NCBI GenBank assembly: GCA_003487805.1
Contig: DNNE01000187.1
Span: 1-13,994, forward strand
Source of the DNA: Blastocatellia bacterium
GTDB lineage: Bacteria > Acidobacteriota > Blastocatellia > Pyrinomonadales > Pyrinomonadaceae
DNA: 13,994 bases
Reading direction: 5' to 3'
Below are positions 13,256 through 13,994 of this stretch, piece after piece. Every line of letters starts with the position of its first letter. Position 1 is the first letter of the stretch. Made by a program: the position numbers and the translations under genes. A model generated the notes under the pieces. That model was not told where the DNA came from, searched no databases, and saw only the letters and a program-made list of their open reading frames with translations.

Positions 13256-13720
13256 CTACTGCTTGTCGTACACCGCGGTGTTGTGAATCGTCTTGCCGCT
13301 CGCATTTTTGCTGGTGGTAGTAACAGTGCGAGTCTTGCCATTGCGCGAAACCATAATCCGCCCGGTTACAACTACCCTGCCGCTTTTCTTCTCAGCTAAT
13401 GCCTGAGTGCGGCTATTGATCTGTCGGTACGATCTCTTATCGGAAGTTGGATTGCCCGTCACGGCGTAATATCTGCCGTTGAACTTTCCCGTCCACTCGT
13501 TACGGGCTGGACTGCCACTGCCGTCCGTGCTGTCCACAGCAACCTTAATCATGTCGCCCGCGGCTTCGATGACTACAGTGTTGTTCTTGCTGGCGCCTGG
13601 GCCGAACTTCGACTTTGCTTCGTTCAACTTCCAGGTGCCGAGGTTTGGATTGTCAGCGGAGCAAACAACCGCGCTAAGAAAAAACACAACCAGGGTAAGC
13701 AGGATCACTTTTGCTTTCAT
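13256..13720 (-). CDS. small secreted protein of unknown function
   Basis: A 154-aa protein with a signal peptide (MKAKVILLTLVVFFLSAVVC, cut probably after CSA at residue 22). The mature part starts NPNLGTWKLNEAKSKF (24-39), followed by a beta-rich domain with NEWTGKFNG (74-82), VTGNPTSDKRSY (87-98), GRIMVSRNGKTRTVTTT (120-136) and an end in AVYDKQ. I recognise this as a common uncharacterised exported family in Acidobacteria and other soil bacteria; repeated Lys/Thr-rich strands suggest a lipocalin-like or other small beta-barrel fold, but that is a guess. The start is well supported: GAGGAG (13727-13732) lies 6 bases before ATG 13720, and a good promoter lies upstream at 13770-13798. It converges on the ABC gene, with hairpin repeat copy B between them. 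Confidence 0.87.
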   Translation of the reverse strand: MKAKVILLTLVVFFLSAVVCSADNPNLGTWKLNEAKSKFGPGASKNNTVVIEAAGDMIKVAVDSTDGSGSPARNEWTGKFNGRYYAVTGNPTSDKRSYRQINSRTQALAEKKSGRVVVTGRIMVSRNGKTRTVTTTSKNASGKTIHNTAVYDKQ

Positions 13721-13769
13721 ATCATTCTCCTCGTCGGGTCAGCAGGTGATAGAACTGTTTGGTGGCGCG

Positions 13770-13798
13770 ATTCTATTGCCAGCCGGGTTGGTCGTCAA
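13770..13798 (-). promoter_or_regulatory. sigma70-type promoter of the small secreted protein gene
   Basis: On the minus strand TTGACG (13793-13798), a 17-base spacer and TAGAAT (13770-13775), each matching consensus at 5 of 6 positions. Transcription would start near 13763, leaving a 43-base leader with a strong ribosome site (GAGGAG at 13727-13732). Confidence 0.78.
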
Positions 13799-13920
13799 TG
13801 AATTCGCCGGGAGGTTGTGTCAATTCAGTTAGAAATGAGGCGGTGCTCCGTTAGCGTGTTGGCTGAGAAACAGTTTGCCAACTCCCAAGAAAAGAAGGCC
13901 ACACAACTGTTTTCCGCTTA

Positions 13921-13933
13921 GCTCCGTAGGAGC
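13921..13933. repeat. short palindrome GCTCC-GTA-GGAGC, probable dispersed repeat
   Basis: A perfect 5-bp stem with a GTA loop, followed by a GGATGTTTATAG tail. I recall similar 'CTCCGTAGGAGC..ATGTTTATAG' motifs as dispersed intergenic repeats in environmental bacteria. A weaker echo (GGTCCGTAGATACC, 13971-13984) lies 50 bases on, which may be a second unit cut off by the window end. The stretch 13799-13994 shows no gene. Confidence 0.45.
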
Positions 13934-13994
13934 CGGATGTTTATAGCAACTGCCGACCAGAACGAGCCAGGTCCGTAGATACCGTCTTGAAAAT

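Noticed and set aside
13256..13720. Lipoprotein signal on the small secreted protein
   Set aside because: Cys20 is preceded by AVV rather than a proper lipobox, so ordinary signal-peptidase I cleavage after CSA is more likely.

Overview
The window looks like a piece of an Acidobacteriota chromosome, most plausibly Blastocatellia-like. The main clue is a secreted VWFA protein of the type named 'VWFA-related Acidobacterial domain' (9743-11104). Supporting it are a three-subunit proton-translocating transhydrogenase, several secreted proteins typical of soil Acidobacteria, and many intergenic palindromic repeats. The lineage is an inference from gene content; no rRNA is present.

Left part, plus strand (1-2276): a zinc-ribbon thioredoxin (TrxC type), a small four-helix membrane protein with a proline-rich loop, a frameshifted remnant of a second thioredoxin 3' end, and a secreted YD-repeat-like protein. 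Then, on the minus strand, comes a secreted M28 metallopeptidase (2332-4041).

Central part, minus strand (9396 down to 4132): an apparent operon with gene order pntAA - AIM24-family gene - AIM24-family gene - pntAB - [hairpin repeat] - pntB - 79-aa gene. It encodes the NAD(P) transhydrogenase that uses the proton gradient to make NADPH. Two tandem zinc-ribbon AIM24-family proteins sit inside the subunit-alpha split, and a large imperfect hairpin sits between pntAB and pntB. An extended -10 promoter precedes pntAA. The intergenic region at 9397-9587 also holds a nested palindrome and a consensus promoter for the divergent tRNA.

Right part, plus strand (9550-13049): tRNA-Glu(CTC), the VWFA protein with a Gly/Pro/Asn-rich repeat inside its VWA fold, an intrinsic terminator, and an MsbA-like ABC half-transporter. 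A second copy of the hairpin repeat lies between the ABC gene and a convergent minus-strand gene for a small secreted protein (13256-13720), which has a clear promoter. The last 200 bases (13799-13994) show no gene, only a short palindromic repeat.

No CRISPR array, complete transposon, prophage or recognisable defence island was seen. The most interesting signals are the AIM24 pair inside the transhydrogenase operon, two places where the 3' end of a gene recurs beyond its downstream neighbour (thioredoxin and pntB), and the families of structured intergenic repeats.
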